Assembly (NCBI GenBank): GCA_022496185.1
Contig: WTXG01000444.1
Location: 1-22,359, forward strand
Length of the DNA stretch: 22,359 nucleotides
DNA from: Multifurca ochricompacta
Taxonomy: Eukaryota > Basidiomycota > Agaricomycetes > Russulales > Russulaceae
Reading direction: 5' to 3'
The translations under genes and the position numbers were made by a program. Of the stretch, positions 1 through 10,114 are shown one piece after another; the stretch's first letter is position 1; the number at the start of each line of letters is the position of its first letter. The notes under the pieces are model-generated. The model was not told where the DNA came from and made no database searches. It worked only from the letters and a program-made list of their open reading frames with translations.

Positions 1-271
1 GGTGCTTCGGAATCCTTGAATCCTCTCAGTTAGAGCCCCACTTGAACTCTCCAAGATGTGACTTGGAGAGCCTTCATCATCTTGAACTTGCTGCAGGACT
101 GAGCGTCTCTGCCATCGACTTCGAATCTCACGCGCGTGCCCTATCGACTTTGTTGTGGGCTTGAACCGACTTGACTTTGCTGTGACCTAGAGCCTTGACT
201 TATCTTGATGCGACTTGGGAGGCTAGCTCCCACACGATCCCCGACACAGTTCCGCACCTAACTGTGACACA
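1..271 (-). mobile_element. Possible LTR fragment interrupting a hAT transposase relic
   Basis: On the minus strand, transposase-like coding sequence is readable up to about position 272 (motif DQPFDEV) and then stops abruptly. The sequence beyond begins TGTGTCACAG, which fits the TG start of a long terminal repeat, and runs off the left edge. No second end, primer-binding site or target duplication can be seen. An unrelated deletion or rearrangement junction would look the same, so the LTR call is an inference. Confidence 0.3.
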
Positions 272-1593
272 ACCTCATCAAACGGCTGGTCACAGGCAAC
301 GATCCACTCAGTGAGGAGCCGTTCAAATGTTTCTTGATCCCATGGAACCTGATCATTGCTTCGTGACATCCAGATGTTTGAGAAGCTAACATTACTTACA
401 GTGGCGCGGGCTTTCTGGTCTTCAAAGGCTTTCTTGATGTTTTCAGATGATGCCCAAGCTTCTTTATGTATTCAGCTTCAGTGCGTCCATCGAGTTTCTT
501 TAGTCCAGATGCGATAGCAATTCATCAGGTGTTGGGGGCTCATCACGATTCTTAAGGATGTAATAGAGTTGATACATCGGCTTAACATGGACGCAGAGAT
601 TATTTATGAGTACTAAGGGAAGCATCATCCATCAGGAATGATAAACAAAAAAATGATAAGATAACGCACCATTTAGATTAGATTTCATTGTCTTCTTGAT
701 AGTACAAACCTTATGAGCGCCATGAAGGCAACGATAATGTATATCGCCATCTTCTCCTGGGGTACTGCGTGGCCCATTGGTGACGACTTCGTAGAATAAA
801 TATATTGGATTCCTTATATTTCCAGCCTTCTATAAAAACCCAAAATGAGACAAAGATGTGAGAAACACAAGGCAAAACTTGCCTTTTTGGGGTGAGCATT
901 TCCAAATGAGCTTGTTGGAAGGATGCTTGTATGCATTTCTGCAGTCCGGTGGGGGGTATCTTCATCTTCAATCTCCTCGACCTCAACAGAACAAGTCCTA
1001 GCCTTCTTCCTTGGGGGTGCAGGAGTTGGGTTCGTCTTTATCTTTGATTTTAGGACGCGCGTGTGGCCCTTTTTGTTGCTGACCTCTGGTATGGTTTTTG
1101 AGGGTAACATATCAGCTAGCTACAAATTGTTAATTCGCCTGACCATGGAATCACATTAAGATATTTCATACCTCTTCATTACTTATTTCCATGGCATTGC
1201 TAGGATCATCTGATCCATCCTCAGCAGAAGAAGCACTAAAGTCAGCATCATCTACATCACTATTGACATCATTCATGACAGCTTGCTTGCGCTTTACAGG
1301 GGTCTTGTGTTTGGGGGTGTGTGCAAGGTGCCGGTGGGACAATGGGACAAGATTCCCAAATTCATCAAGCTTCTCCACAGCAATAGCTGCGGCTAATCGT
1401 GTACCTGCAGTGGTTCGGACCAGGCGAGAACGTTGACCTGGAAGGATGAGTAAGTATTTCATAGCCGCACTCAAATTACACTTGAATGAACTACTTACCT
1501 TGGTTTATGTGGGAACATGGTCGAATAGGTTTGGGATTTTCGATGCATCAAGCTGTTGACCTTCTGGTCCTTGGGCGGGCTGATCTGTCATGG
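272..1593 (-). pseudogene. hAT-family transposase relic, N-terminal part
   Basis: Minus-strand exon-like blocks read as the N-terminal part of an Agaricomycete hAT transposase. They start at the ATG at 1593, followed by an intron at 1438-1498. Next come an Arg/Lys-rich and acidic region (about 820-1437, with KTPVKRKQAV and EVEEIEDEDTP), a zinc-finger-like stretch (DIHYRCLHGAHK, about 710-750), then TMKSNLNG, YILKNRDEPPTPDELL (about 500-570) and VPWDQETFERLLTEWIVACD (about 285-345). The last is typical of the region before the catalytic core. It is broken: an in-frame TAA (1505-1507) lies at the end of the first exon, probably from a 2-bp insertion, and stops and frame changes follow near 450-520. 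The catalytic core and C-terminal dimerisation domain are absent or outside the window. Its own terminal repeat appears to be at 2301. Confidence 0.7.
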
Positions 1594-1836
1594 TAAGGCA
1601 AAGTTGTAAGACTCCACATGGATTGAGGGTCTATTTATTGCATCATGGGGCCTCCTTAACGCAGCATCTCACCCTCATTTCCCAGCAATCAACAGAAGAA
1701 ATTGAGCATTGTTCTTGTTATTTGGATTAAATTTTAATAATAGTTACTTCTTGAAAAATGGAAGCGTACCTGTTGTTGAGATGGGCCGGTAGCGAGGGCT
1801 CCTGATCTTATGATTATGATAAGATAATCTAAAGTG

Positions 1837-2090
1837 TGTCAGATAATTGATTCAGAGACATGGCACACAACGCATTCTTTCTGTCTTGTCACATTTAAAT
1901 AACTATATTTATTCTACTTATTGTTGTGCTCCTCTGAGCAGTATAAAAGGTTGCTACTCTGTACGCGTTCACTTCAGCTTTGACCACATTGAGTATTAGT
2001 TAATTAATCTTATCTCATATTTTTACCATATTTAGCTAACGCTTATCTGCTATCTAAATAGGTAAAGATACTATAGTGGGGGAGTTTTGG
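1837..2090 (+). repeat. Dispersed repeat copy A with promoter-like core
   Basis: Copy A of a family also seen at 2325-2700, 5944-6185 and 10736-10826. It has a block reading GTCAGATAATTGATTCAGAGACA, with one or two changes in copy C, then a TATA-like box (GTATAAAAGG, about 1941), the core GTTCACTTCAGCTTTGACCA (about 1967) and an AT-rich tail with TATCTGC. The order of TATA box and conserved start-like core suggests part of an LTR or another element's promoter, but no element ends were found. No gene is visible in 1594-2094. Confidence 0.5.
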
Positions 2091-2094
2091 TGGC

Positions 2095-2301
2095 TTAATG
2101 ACAAGATTAAAGCTCATTCAGTCAATGCCGTCCATGCCATCTAATGCCGTCTACGGCCGTCTTTTTGACGGTTTGGATGGCATTTTCCGTACCCGTCCAC
2201 CGTCCGTCTCGACATTGACTTAAGCTCGGTACGGCACGGGTACGGCAACCGTACTACGGACCCGTCCATACCGTGAGGTACGGGTACGGTGCGCAGCCCT
2301 A
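2095..2301 (-). repeat. Terminal and subterminal repeats of the hAT element
   Basis: Read on the minus strand from 2301, the sequence starts TAGGGCTGCGCACCGTACCC, a typical hAT terminus. It continues with many short GTACGG/CCGTAC and GCCGTC motifs to about 2120, as expected of hAT subterminal transposase-binding repeats. The transposase relic lies inside this end in the matching orientation. An 8-bp target copy would be 2302-2309 (CGGAAATG), but the partner end is not in the window, so it cannot be confirmed. Confidence 0.5.
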
Positions 2302-2324
2302 CGGAAATGGATCAATATGGCCAG

Positions 2325-2700
2325 GTCGGATCAATCGCTAAGTGTGCGGTACTAACAAGTGAGTTGTGTGTTGTGCAGTAGCACGCGGACTGCGTTTCAC
2401 CTTCCTGTGAATAGTTTGATACCTTACTTGATTAGACACAATCCTTCTGAATCTTGGTTACTATAAGCACACTCGTTTACAGTATTTAAAGGACGCTTTT
2501 ATTGTACAGTTCACTTCAGTTCTGACCATCATAACTGAAGTGAGTATTTTGTTATCTTATCTTTACCTATGTAGCTAACGCGTACTAGTTACAACTACCA
2601 TTCTAGGTAAAGACTAATATATTGTCAGTTCTGACCATCATAACTGAATTACAACTACCATTCTAGGTAGTTTGGATTATCTAACCTCAGGCTGCGTTCT
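2325..2700 (+). repeat. Dispersed repeat copy B
   Basis: Shares TCGGATCAATCGCTA (about 2326) and the core GTTCACTTCAGTTCTGACCA (about 2509) with copy D at 10736, and the TTTAAAGGAC box with copy C. The core is partly repeated at about 2627-2670, with CATAACTGAATTACAACTACC. Its right end touches the left limit of the duplicated NLR segment. No coding potential was seen. Confidence 0.5.
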
Positions 2701-2731
2701 TTAATAAGTGCTCTAATTCTGGGATTGTAAT

Positions 2732-3702
2732 TAGTGTTGTGACGGCCCCGGCTCGGCCTGAAGCCGCGGCTTAGGCCCGGCTTTTGGCGGCTTAGGCTTT
2801 TCAAAACTCAAGCCTGGGCCGTAGCGACGGCTTCCGGCCGGCTTAGGCCCGGCTTAGGCCCAAGCCGCGGCTTTTACAGCGTCAAATCAAGTTTTAAGCT
2901 GCATTTTTGAAGGACTTGTAGTTTACATTATATAAACCCCTAGCCACTGCTTTGGCCTTCTGCCATATTATGTCTCCCATTTAATTCCTGTAACATAAGT
3001 TGTCTTATTTTAGCTTGTATCAATAACAGCGTTTGTAACGGGTGTTTCTATCCCGCGCTTGCTATGTAGATAAGATAAGATGTTGAGATCGTGGTGAAAC
3101 TAAGAGTGAAAATCCAGCAAGAATAGACCTATATTGAACAATTGCTAAGAGCCTACACCCCCAAGAAGACGAGATGGGATCTGCAGCGTGCTACAGGGCA
3201 TCTTTAAATAGGTTCTAGTACTATTCTACAAAATACCAAAGCCGATCGAGCGTGCGATGTAAATCTAATTATTTATCAGTGGCTTTATATACAATTTAGA
3301 TGTACTATATCAGCTACCAAATTAAAGTAAACGAACGCGCGCGTTATCTTGCTTGTTAATGAAAGTGATTTCATCACATGATCGATCTGAGATGTATATA
3401 CTCAGTATCTTAATTAATGTGAGACATGTTTTTATCTCATCAATTGTTTTATCTAAACGCGATCACAATTATGTCAGACTACTTCTGTACCAGTATTCTG
3501 GTTCAACAGTTCGCAAAAATCCGGATAGAAAGCGTGACTCAGCCACCAAAAGCCGCGGCCTAAGCCGCGGCTTCAGGCTTTCCAAACCTGAAGCCTGAGC
3601 CGTGGGCCGCTGGAAGCCGTTTTCACGGCCTATGTCGGCCCGGCTTTTTCCGGCTCAGAAACGGCCGGCTTACGGCTTCGAGCCGAGCCGTGCACAACAC
3701 TA
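2732..3702. mobile_element. Non-autonomous hAT-like element (971 bp) with 8-bp target duplication
   Basis: Ends TAGTGTTGTG...CACAACACTA are perfect 10-bp inverted repeats. They are flanked on both sides by the 8-bp duplication ATTGTAAT (2724-2731 and 3703-3710). The single-copy empty site ATTGTAAT is at 17018-17025 in copy 2, which proves the boundaries. An 8-bp duplication with a TAGTG terminus is characteristic of hAT. Both ends carry dense GC-rich subterminal motifs (AAGCCGCGGCTT, GGCTTAGGCCCGGC) at about 2742-2880 and 3545-3695. The interior (2880-3540) is AT-rich with no convincing gene. It sits about 240 bp before the NLR start codon. Confidence 0.9.
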
Positions 3703-3941
3703 ATTGTAATGAAAGAGAGGATAGCCGAAACCTGGGGGTTTCATGCTCAACGCCCGAGACATCCTTACAACATTCAGTTCACTGGTCCTCCAAGATCCAG
3801 TATCTATGTTACCTCTTGTCACCTCTACATCTCAGTGTCTATCTTCATTTTTAGGCGGCTATCTATACATAAACCATTGATAACCATCCGCCGCCTTTCC
3901 CAGCAATCCTCTTACTCTTCACCATAACCCAGTCTAGCTTC

Positions 3942-5020
3942 ATGTCTTCAGCTTCAATTCCTCGTACAAACATTCGCACAACTGCCTCCTCTTCTCATTT
4001 CAAGCTCATCTTAGATGCCGCTCTGGATCAGTATCTTACAAACACAGGCATAAATCTGTCCGAACACCAGCTTCTCAATAAGCTGAAAGGATGTGGCACC
4101 GCGGACGCCGTGATCGACGTACTTCAAGGAGGAACGTCTCTGTTTAACAAGTTCCGGAACGGCAATTATAAGACGAAGCTTCTAAGGGGACTTAAACCAA
4201 CCGTGAATATACTTCTCGCCCTCTCGAACTGCGCACCACTCGTAAATGGTATTGGTTCGGTGAGTCCTAATTGGTGTGGCCCATTCGCTATGACTGGCTT
4301 ATAACATGTTTTATTTCAGGTGTTTCCACCCGCACAGGCCATATTTTCTGCGATTGATGTCCTTCTTTCTGTCCGTATCCCCCTCCTTCGCTTCCAATCC
4401 ATTATCTCACCTTCATTCCAAGGCGTCAAAGAAGATCAGTGATAATTACGATTCTCTACTCAACCTCTTTGAATCCATGCAACGCTTTCTCATCCGCCTC
4501 AAGATTTACACTTCCCATGAGACCTCCTTTACCGAGTCCATGGTCGAGATCCTCGTCAAGACGATGGCGGAATTGCTCACCATCCTCGCTCTGGCGACGA
4601 AACAGATTCAACAAGGACGACTCAGTGAGTGAACTACCCTTTTCATGTTCCCGCAATTTAACATTTGGCAGGGGCGTACGGACGGATGCTGATAGGGGAT
4701 AATGAGGTCCAGGACGCCCTTCAGAGGTTGGACAAATTGACCCAGGAAGAGTCTCTCACTGTAGCGGCGCACACGTTTGGTAATGTGAACAAGATGATGT
4801 GTTCGTCATCCCTTTCGTAGTAACATTATAGACAAGGCAGCTAAGGCATTCTTTTTCAGATGAACAGATGGACAAGAATATTCAGACATGGCTGTCACCT
4901 CCTGACCCATCTACAAATCACAACATTGCGCGGAAACTTTACCATGAGGGAACCGCCAAGTGGTTTGTTGAAGGCGAAACATTCAAGGAATGGAAATCGG
5001 AGGGATCATCAGGAAAATGA
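3942..5020 (+). CDS. NLR-like gene copy 1, 5' part (Goodbye-type N-terminal domain)
   Basis: Five exons: 3942-4259, 4320-4370, 4423-4624, 4672-4800 and from 4860. Introns are 60, 52, 47 and 59 bp with GT..AG ends, several with GTNNGT donors. The product has the alpha-helical N-terminal region typical of Agaricomycete STAND proteins and known as the Goodbye domain. Its hallmarks are AALDQYLTNTG (about residue 28), FRNGNY, LKPTVNILLALS (about 85-96), VFPPAQAIFSAIDVLL and DNYDSLLNLFESMQRFL. After it comes the linker TWLSPPDPSTNHNIARKLY, then GTAKWFVEGETFKEWKSEG, which normally leads into NACHT. A transposon at 5008 adds SGK and a TGA (5018-5020), giving a possible 286-residue product without the ATPase. 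Upstream, 3711-3941 is CT-rich and conserved with copy 2. The intron set is inferred, but all exons (with 7301-9484) close in one frame, which supports it. Confidence 0.8.
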
Positions 5021-5106
5021 CATTTGCTAGAACGACTAGAATGACTAGAATGGATGGAATGGCTAGGGCGCCAGATTGTATTTACTATATGTGGGAATAG
5101 CAGCGC

Positions 5107-5764
5107 TTTTTGTTTTTTTTTGGATCGATTCTATTACGCGCTTGCAGGACGGTGCCCAATTGCGCGGCCACATCAGGGTACAATGTAGCAACTAATTACT
5201 ACAAACAATGGGGAGTTGACACAAAGTCATGGTGGAAAACCCATAAGGAAAAACCAAAGTAGTGTTCTAAAGTAGAGAGGCCACAGGAAAAAAAAGAGGC
5301 CGTTCAACAAAGCCGGAGAGAAAAAGGAACTTACTGGTCACCAAATTCCCCCCAAATCAGGCTGGCTCATGAGGGTGAAGGGAGGTAACAGGCTTGGGGA
5401 AGGCCCGCATGTCCTAGAAGAACTCCAGCAGGAAGTCACCCAAGCTTGAGTGTACAAGGGGCATTCAAGGAGGACATGCACAAATGTCGCCAAGGAAGTG
5501 TCGTCGCAGGGGCAGGTGCGAGAGGAGACTGGGAGGGAGGGGTGAAAGCGCTCCTGGTATTCAGCAAGAAAGGCATGGCCTGTGGCAAGGCACATGGCAG
5601 TGGAGCAGGTGCGACATGTGAAAGGGACCTCACGCTTCTTAGTAGGTGCCGTCCATCTGGGAATAGCAGCACGCATGCAGCATGAATCGATACCGGAGAT
5701 GCCGGGCCAGACAAAATATCATACTTCCAATACACATATTCTAATAAGGCAGACTACCACATAG
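5107..5764 (-). pseudogene. LINE-type retrotransposon 3' fragment (C-terminal zinc-knuckle region)
   Basis: The minus-strand frame 5338-5676 contains TGHAFLAEYQERFHPS, then CPCDDTSLATFVHVLLECPLY. This C-x-C...H...C pattern is the Cys/His tail that follows the RNase H region in fungal non-LTR retrotransposon proteins and related RNase H proteins. A T-run on the plus strand at about 5108-5121 is where the poly(A) tail of a minus-strand LINE copy would be. Only this C-terminal end is present, as expected of 5'-truncated LINE copies, and other frames show no reverse transcriptase motif. A related tail is at 15826-16165. Assignment is by motif recognition only. Confidence 0.5.
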
Positions 5765-5943
5765 TTTAGAACCTATCATGAGTCTGTGAAATTTAATGGT
5801 AATGGATCACTACCATAAATTTGCATGAGATATGCTGCTCATAAGAATGCACCCAGATGCGCAACAGTCTGAATGGCCACAAATTTATTGAGAAAGGCCA
5901 GTAGCTACCGCATTGGTGGGACTGGACAGCCGGGCTCGATTAG

Positions 5944-6185
5944 ATCATTCAAAGTGAGTCAGATAACCGATTCAGAGACAATTACACACTGCATGCACAA
6001 TATGTTCCTTCAAATCTTGTCACAAGTAAATAGTATTATTTTTTCTCTCTTTATTTCACACTCTTTTTTTGGTTTTAAAGGACTATTTTCTGTAAGCGTT
6101 CACTTCAGTTTTGACAACATTAACATTACTTTATCTTATCTGCTGCGTAAATAAAAGATAATAATAATTATTATTATTATTATAT
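5944..6185 (+). repeat. Dispersed repeat copy C and AT-rich triplet run
   Basis: This carries the same ordered blocks as copy A: GTCAGATAACCGATTCAGAGACA (about 5952), TTTTAAAGGAC (about 6073) and the core GTTCACTTCAGTTTTGACAA (about 6098). It ends in a near-palindromic ATA/TTA triplet run (about 6159-6186) that could form a hairpin. It lies inside the 2.3-kb element, so it is either part of that element or nested in it. Confidence 0.5.
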
Positions 6186-7059
6186 AGTTCACCTTATCTG
6201 CACTCAACGCGCTCTTTAGTTTGGTTTGCCATTGAGTGTGAGTGTGGGAACTACATTTTCCACGCCGCACGCACAATTCTCACTCCACACTCCAATCAAA
6301 AAGCTGTCTTCCCCGCATCGTCTTCACATTTATCTTTCTCCTTTTCCCTCTCACAATCTCCCTCTCCCTCTTCCTCCATCTCTCTCTTTTGCGGCCAAGT
6401 TACTCATGCTCACCATGTCACTTCCTTCCATGACAGGATCTTTTCTCTTTATTGAGGGCTAGATGCAGAAAGGTAAATATAAGCTCTTTTTTCCTTCTAT
6501 CGCTGACAACTTTTTAACTTTGAACTTAGTCAAGTTGACCATGTGGGTGTCATGAAGAGAGGTGAGGCTCTACTATTTCATCTTTCCAGCAACATTGTCA
6601 TACTTGTATGCAGTGTGTTTGGTGTTCTCTTGCCTGTGAGCAGTTGTTGACTTGTCGCGCTTGGTACGCCCTTCCTATTTCATTCTTGAGTTGCTCTCTC
6701 TTACTCTCATTACCATTTTCCCAGGAAGATGGTGTTCTTGAGCCCATCCTGATGTTCTCTTTGGGCTATGGTGTGCTGTTCATTCTCTCTGTGTGTGCCC
6801 TTTTGTTGCTAGGCCCTTCTACTTTGGTCACTTATATCAGACCAGGAGCTGTCATCTTTTAAATGCTGTTTGGTGAAACACTTGCGATGGACACAACATT
6901 AGTAAGTCTTCTGTGTTCATCTGATCTGCTGGGAGCTAATATCTTTTGTTTTTTTTTTCACTTTGGCATTTCCACGACTCTGTGTTTCCACAACTCCCAG
7001 GACCCCGGTTGTATATGTCCCCTTTAGTCTAATTTGTATTAGTATAAATATTTATATTT
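6186..7059. other. Unassigned interior of the 2.3-kb element
   Basis: A strongly pyrimidine-rich stretch (about 6290-6400, many TCTC and CCTC runs) looks like a fungal promoter or 5' leader. It is followed by short frames, the longest hydrophobic one at 6608-6862 (84 codons). None has a recognisable domain or a convincing splice pattern, so no gene is called. It may be captured host 5' sequence. Confidence 0.3.
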
Positions 7060-7074
7060 TTAATGTGAAAATCG

Positions 7075-7290
7075 GAGTAAGAAAAAATAAAAGTGAATCC
7101 AGAAAAGGTAAGAGAAGTAGCTCTAGATTTGAATAAAAGGTAAGAGAAGTAGCTCTACTTCTGAAAAGTAGCTCTACATTTGAAAAGTGGCTCTAAGCAT
7201 CCAGACAAGCCTGCTAGAGCTAACAGAGAATCCAGATTGCTGGATTGGCTGGAATGGCTAGCACTAGCCAATCCAGCAAAATGTCATTTT
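7075..7290. repeat. Subterminal direct repeats of the 2.3-kb element
   Basis: The block AGGTAAGAGAAGTAGCTCTA occurs at about 7107 and again at about 7138. Shorter versions follow, AAAAGTAGCTCTAC (about 7164) and AAAAGTGGCTCTAA (about 7181). Next come an inverted ATCCAG pair and GGCTAGCACTAGCC (about 7254), just before the terminal repeat. Clusters like this near a terminus are typical transposase-binding sites. Confidence 0.55.
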
Positions 7291-7300
7291 CCTGATGATC

Positions 7301-9484
7301 GCTTCTATGGTTAAATGGGAATGGTAGGGTGACTGCGTTATCTGGGTGCTTCTTATTGCTGACGATCCTTTCTGGAAAGCGGGATCTGGCAAGAGCATCC
7401 TTTGGTACGTCTGCCTAGCCTTATAGGATGTCATCAGCACTCACCTGAATGGTCAGTTCCACCATCATTGAGGATGTCCGGCGTCTATGTTATACTGGAT
7501 CTGCCTGCTTTGGGTACTTTTATTGCGACTTTCGAGACAAGTCAAAGCAAAATATCCGTGGTCTACTGTCCTCTCTCTTGATACAGTTATATCCCCAGTC
7601 AGATGCCTACCGTACCATCGTCTCTGAATTGTACTCGAAACATGGCAATGGTCGGGAGCAGCCGGACGAGAACGTTCTTGCGGGATGTTTGAAGACTATG
7701 CTTGCAACCCCTGTTCAGGACGCAATGTACATCATCATTGATGCCCTGGACGAATGTCCTCTCTCTGGAATGCCGTCTAAACGTGAAGAAGTATTGAAAC
7801 TTATTAAAGACCTCGTCGACCTCCGCCTCGCAAATTTAAGGATCTGCGTTACTAGCCGTCCCGAACCAGATATTCAGAAAGCTTTTACAGAGCTGGCGCG
7901 ACATTGTGTATCGCTTCATGCAGAAAGCGGGCAAACGCGGGACATCTCCGAATATATCTACTCAACCGTCAACACGGACCCCATGATGAGTGTGTGGGAG
8001 GCGGAGAGAAAGGAACTCGTGATCAATACGCTCTCGGAAAAGGCAAATGGAATGTAAGCTTCAAATCAAAACGAATATTTATTTCGCGATCGTTATTCAT
8101 GTCGTGGTGTAGGTTCAGATGGGTTTTCTGCCAACTGGAGACACTGCGTCGTTGTCAACCAAGGAACTTTTTTTCGGCGCTCGAATCACTCCCAAAAACA
8201 CTGGATGAAACATATGAGGCCACGCTACAAAGGATCGACGATAATGACTGGAAATTTGCTCATCGTCTATTCCAATGCCTTGCATTCGCTGTTCGTCCAC
8301 TCCAAGTCGAGGAGGTTGCAACGATGCTTGAATTCGATTTCGACGCTGGTAATATGCCAAAGCATGACGTAACTTGGCGAAACCCGGACTCTAACGGAGC
8401 TGTACTGTCCACATGCTCCAGCTTGGTTGTCATTATCAATCACGTTGATGGCAAAGGAGAAGAGACTCGTGTTGTACAATTTGCGCACTTCTCTGTGCGG
8501 GAATTCCTGACGTCAGACCGGCTGGCGGGATCGACGGAAAGGCGCTACCATGTTCTCCCCAAAGAATCGCATAGAGTGCTTGGGCAGACATGCCTGAGCA
8601 CGCTGCTCGGATTCGACAAGACCACGGACACTAATACTATCGAGAACTTCCCGTTGTCTCGATATGCGGCAAGATACTGGATCGATCACGCACGATTTGA
8701 GGATGTCTCCTTGAATTTACGAGATGGAATGGAAAGGTTGTTTGACCCAGACAAGACCCATTTCCTAGCTTGGATTGGGATATATGACCCGCAAAAGCAC
8801 TGGACGGAGGAGGGAACAAAAGACACTTCGGTACACCCAATATACTACGCGGCCCTCTGCGGCTTCCCGCAGCTGGTGGAATATCTGGGGATTAAGCAAC
8901 CTGGAAGTGTAAATTCTCGAGGTGGCAGATATGATACACCATTGAAAGCGGCATGCGTAATTGGCCAAATGGGGATGGTGAAATGGCTGCTAGACCATGG
9001 CGCTGACGTCAATGCGGAGGGCGGCTATAATGGATATGCTCTGCAGGCAGCGGCATCTTATGGACATTTGGAGATCGTGAAATGGCTGCTAGACCATGGC
9101 GCTGACGTCAATGCAGAGGGCGGCTATTATGGATATGCTCTGCAGGCAGCGGCATCCAATGGACATTTGGAGATCGTGAAATGGCTGCTAGACCATGGCG
9201 CTGACGTCAATGCGGAGGGCGGCCTTTTTGGATATGCTCTGCAGGCAGCGGCATCCAATGGACATTTGGAGATCGTGAAATGGCTGCTAGACCATGGCGC
9301 TGACGTCAATGCGGAGGGCGGCCATTATGGATATGCTCTGCAGGCAGCGGCATCCAAGGGACATTTGGAGATCGTGAAATGGCTGCTAGACCATGGTGCT
9401 GACGTCAATGCGGAGGGCGGCGATTATGGATATGTGAAGATCGAGAAATTGTTGATCGAGCACGGTGCGAGGACCAACATGTAG
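7301..9484 (+). pseudogene. NLR-like gene copy 1, 3' part (NACHT ATPase and ankyrin repeats)
   Basis: This continues the exon cut at 5007. Exons are 7301-7323, 7380-7404, 7457-8053 and 8113-9484; introns are 56, 52 and 59 bp. Walker A, GNAGSGKS, is assembled across an intron (7324-7379) and would be about residues 289-296. Walker B is MYIIIDALDECP (about 391), and the following RICVTSRPEPDI (about 428) is the usual NACHT sensor-like strand. EATLQRIDDNDW and FAHFSVREFLTS belong to the helical region after NACHT. The C-terminus is five 33-residue ankyrin units and a shortened last unit ending HGARTNM. Joined with the 5' exons and without the transposon, the frame is 2,865 nt, a multiple of three, giving 954 residues. 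Such proteins are thought to act as cytosolic signal sensors in fungal non-self recognition. As it stands this half lacks its start; an ATG at 7449 would give a product without Walker A. Confidence 0.85.
8963..9433 (+). repeat. Five in-frame 99-bp ankyrin repeat units
   Basis: Units start at 8963, 9062, 9161, 9260 and 9359, exactly 99 bp apart. The protein unit is [20 protein letters not shown] plus 13 more residues. Units two to five are nearly identical in DNA, but the two residues after AEGG vary (YN, YY, LF, HY, DY), as does the residue after AAS (Y, N, N, K). The pattern is a homogenised backbone with variable surface positions. Confidence 0.92.
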
Positions 9485-9645
9485 AGCTACAAGTGGCATC
9501 TTTTTAACGTCATTCTAAAATTCAAGGGAACTACTTTGTATGTATGTATCGTCGCAGAATCATTGTTGTAAAGTAGACTTGGGCACTGGCCGTCCCTTCA
9601 TTTCCGGACCAGAGCATATTCTCTTGTTAACAGACAGCTTTGTTT

Positions 9646-9651
9646 AATAAA
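9646..9651 (+). terminator. Possible polyadenylation signal, NLR copy 1
   Basis: AATAAA lies 162 bp after the stop codon and is conserved in copy 2 at 21508-21513. Fungal signals are loose, so this is only a candidate. Confidence 0.4.
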
Positions 9652-10114
9652 AATAGCTGATACCTTTTCTTCTGGCCGGAGAATCTGAAAGACTCTTTTA
9701 GCGTTGGCTCGCATCTTCGGATTATGCGTGCTCCGCCGGGCCATTTTCCCGTTCTTTCCGGTTCCTATTGTTTGTTCTAGTTTGGATGTCCTTCACTACC
9801 TGACACCTTTGAGTCAGATGTCAAATTTAAAGTGCGATCTGCAAGTGATCATTCCCGAGTTTCCCCCTTTCGCTAGTGTCCGTTCGCTCGCGTATCTGTC
9901 TATGGGTGTGCTGATCCGTGATTGCCGTCTCGTCATTTTCATTCATCTTCATCATGGGTCAAAGGCAAAGAGGTGGGGAGTGCAGTGGGTTGGCTAGAGT
10001 GGGGGGGTCATCTCTCGCACAACCACACGTATCACCGGTTTTTATCCGTGTGTGCACCACGGATAGTTTTGCCGCGCTACCTAACTGAGTTATCTTGCTT
10101 ACTAGAAGGTGTTT

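Larger units (their letters stand above)
5008..7296. mobile_element. 2,289-bp terminal-inverted-repeat element inside the NLR exon
   Basis: The ends are ATCAGGAAAATGACATTT at 5008 and its exact reverse complement ending at 7296. The inverted similarity continues as GCTAG / GCTGG with one base inserted. It is flanked by GATC at 5004-5007 and 7297-7300, while copy 2 has a single GATC at the matching place (about 18314-18317), so the boundaries are exact. Both ends have internal GGAATGGCTAG motifs (about 5056 and 7249), and the left end repeats CTAGAATGA. No transposase is visible. The interior holds a LINE-type tail (5107-5764), dispersed repeat copy C and an unassigned stretch, so it is a non-autonomous composite. 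A 4-bp GATC duplication does not match common hAT, mariner or PIF rules, so the superfamily is left open. Confidence 0.88.

Noticed and set aside
5582..5764. Plus-strand frames over the LINE tail
   Set aside because: Antisense shadows of the minus-strand Cys/His motif frame.
6608..6862. Hydrophobic 84-codon frame inside the 2.3-kb element
   Set aside because: No family resemblance, no splice support and low-complexity surroundings.
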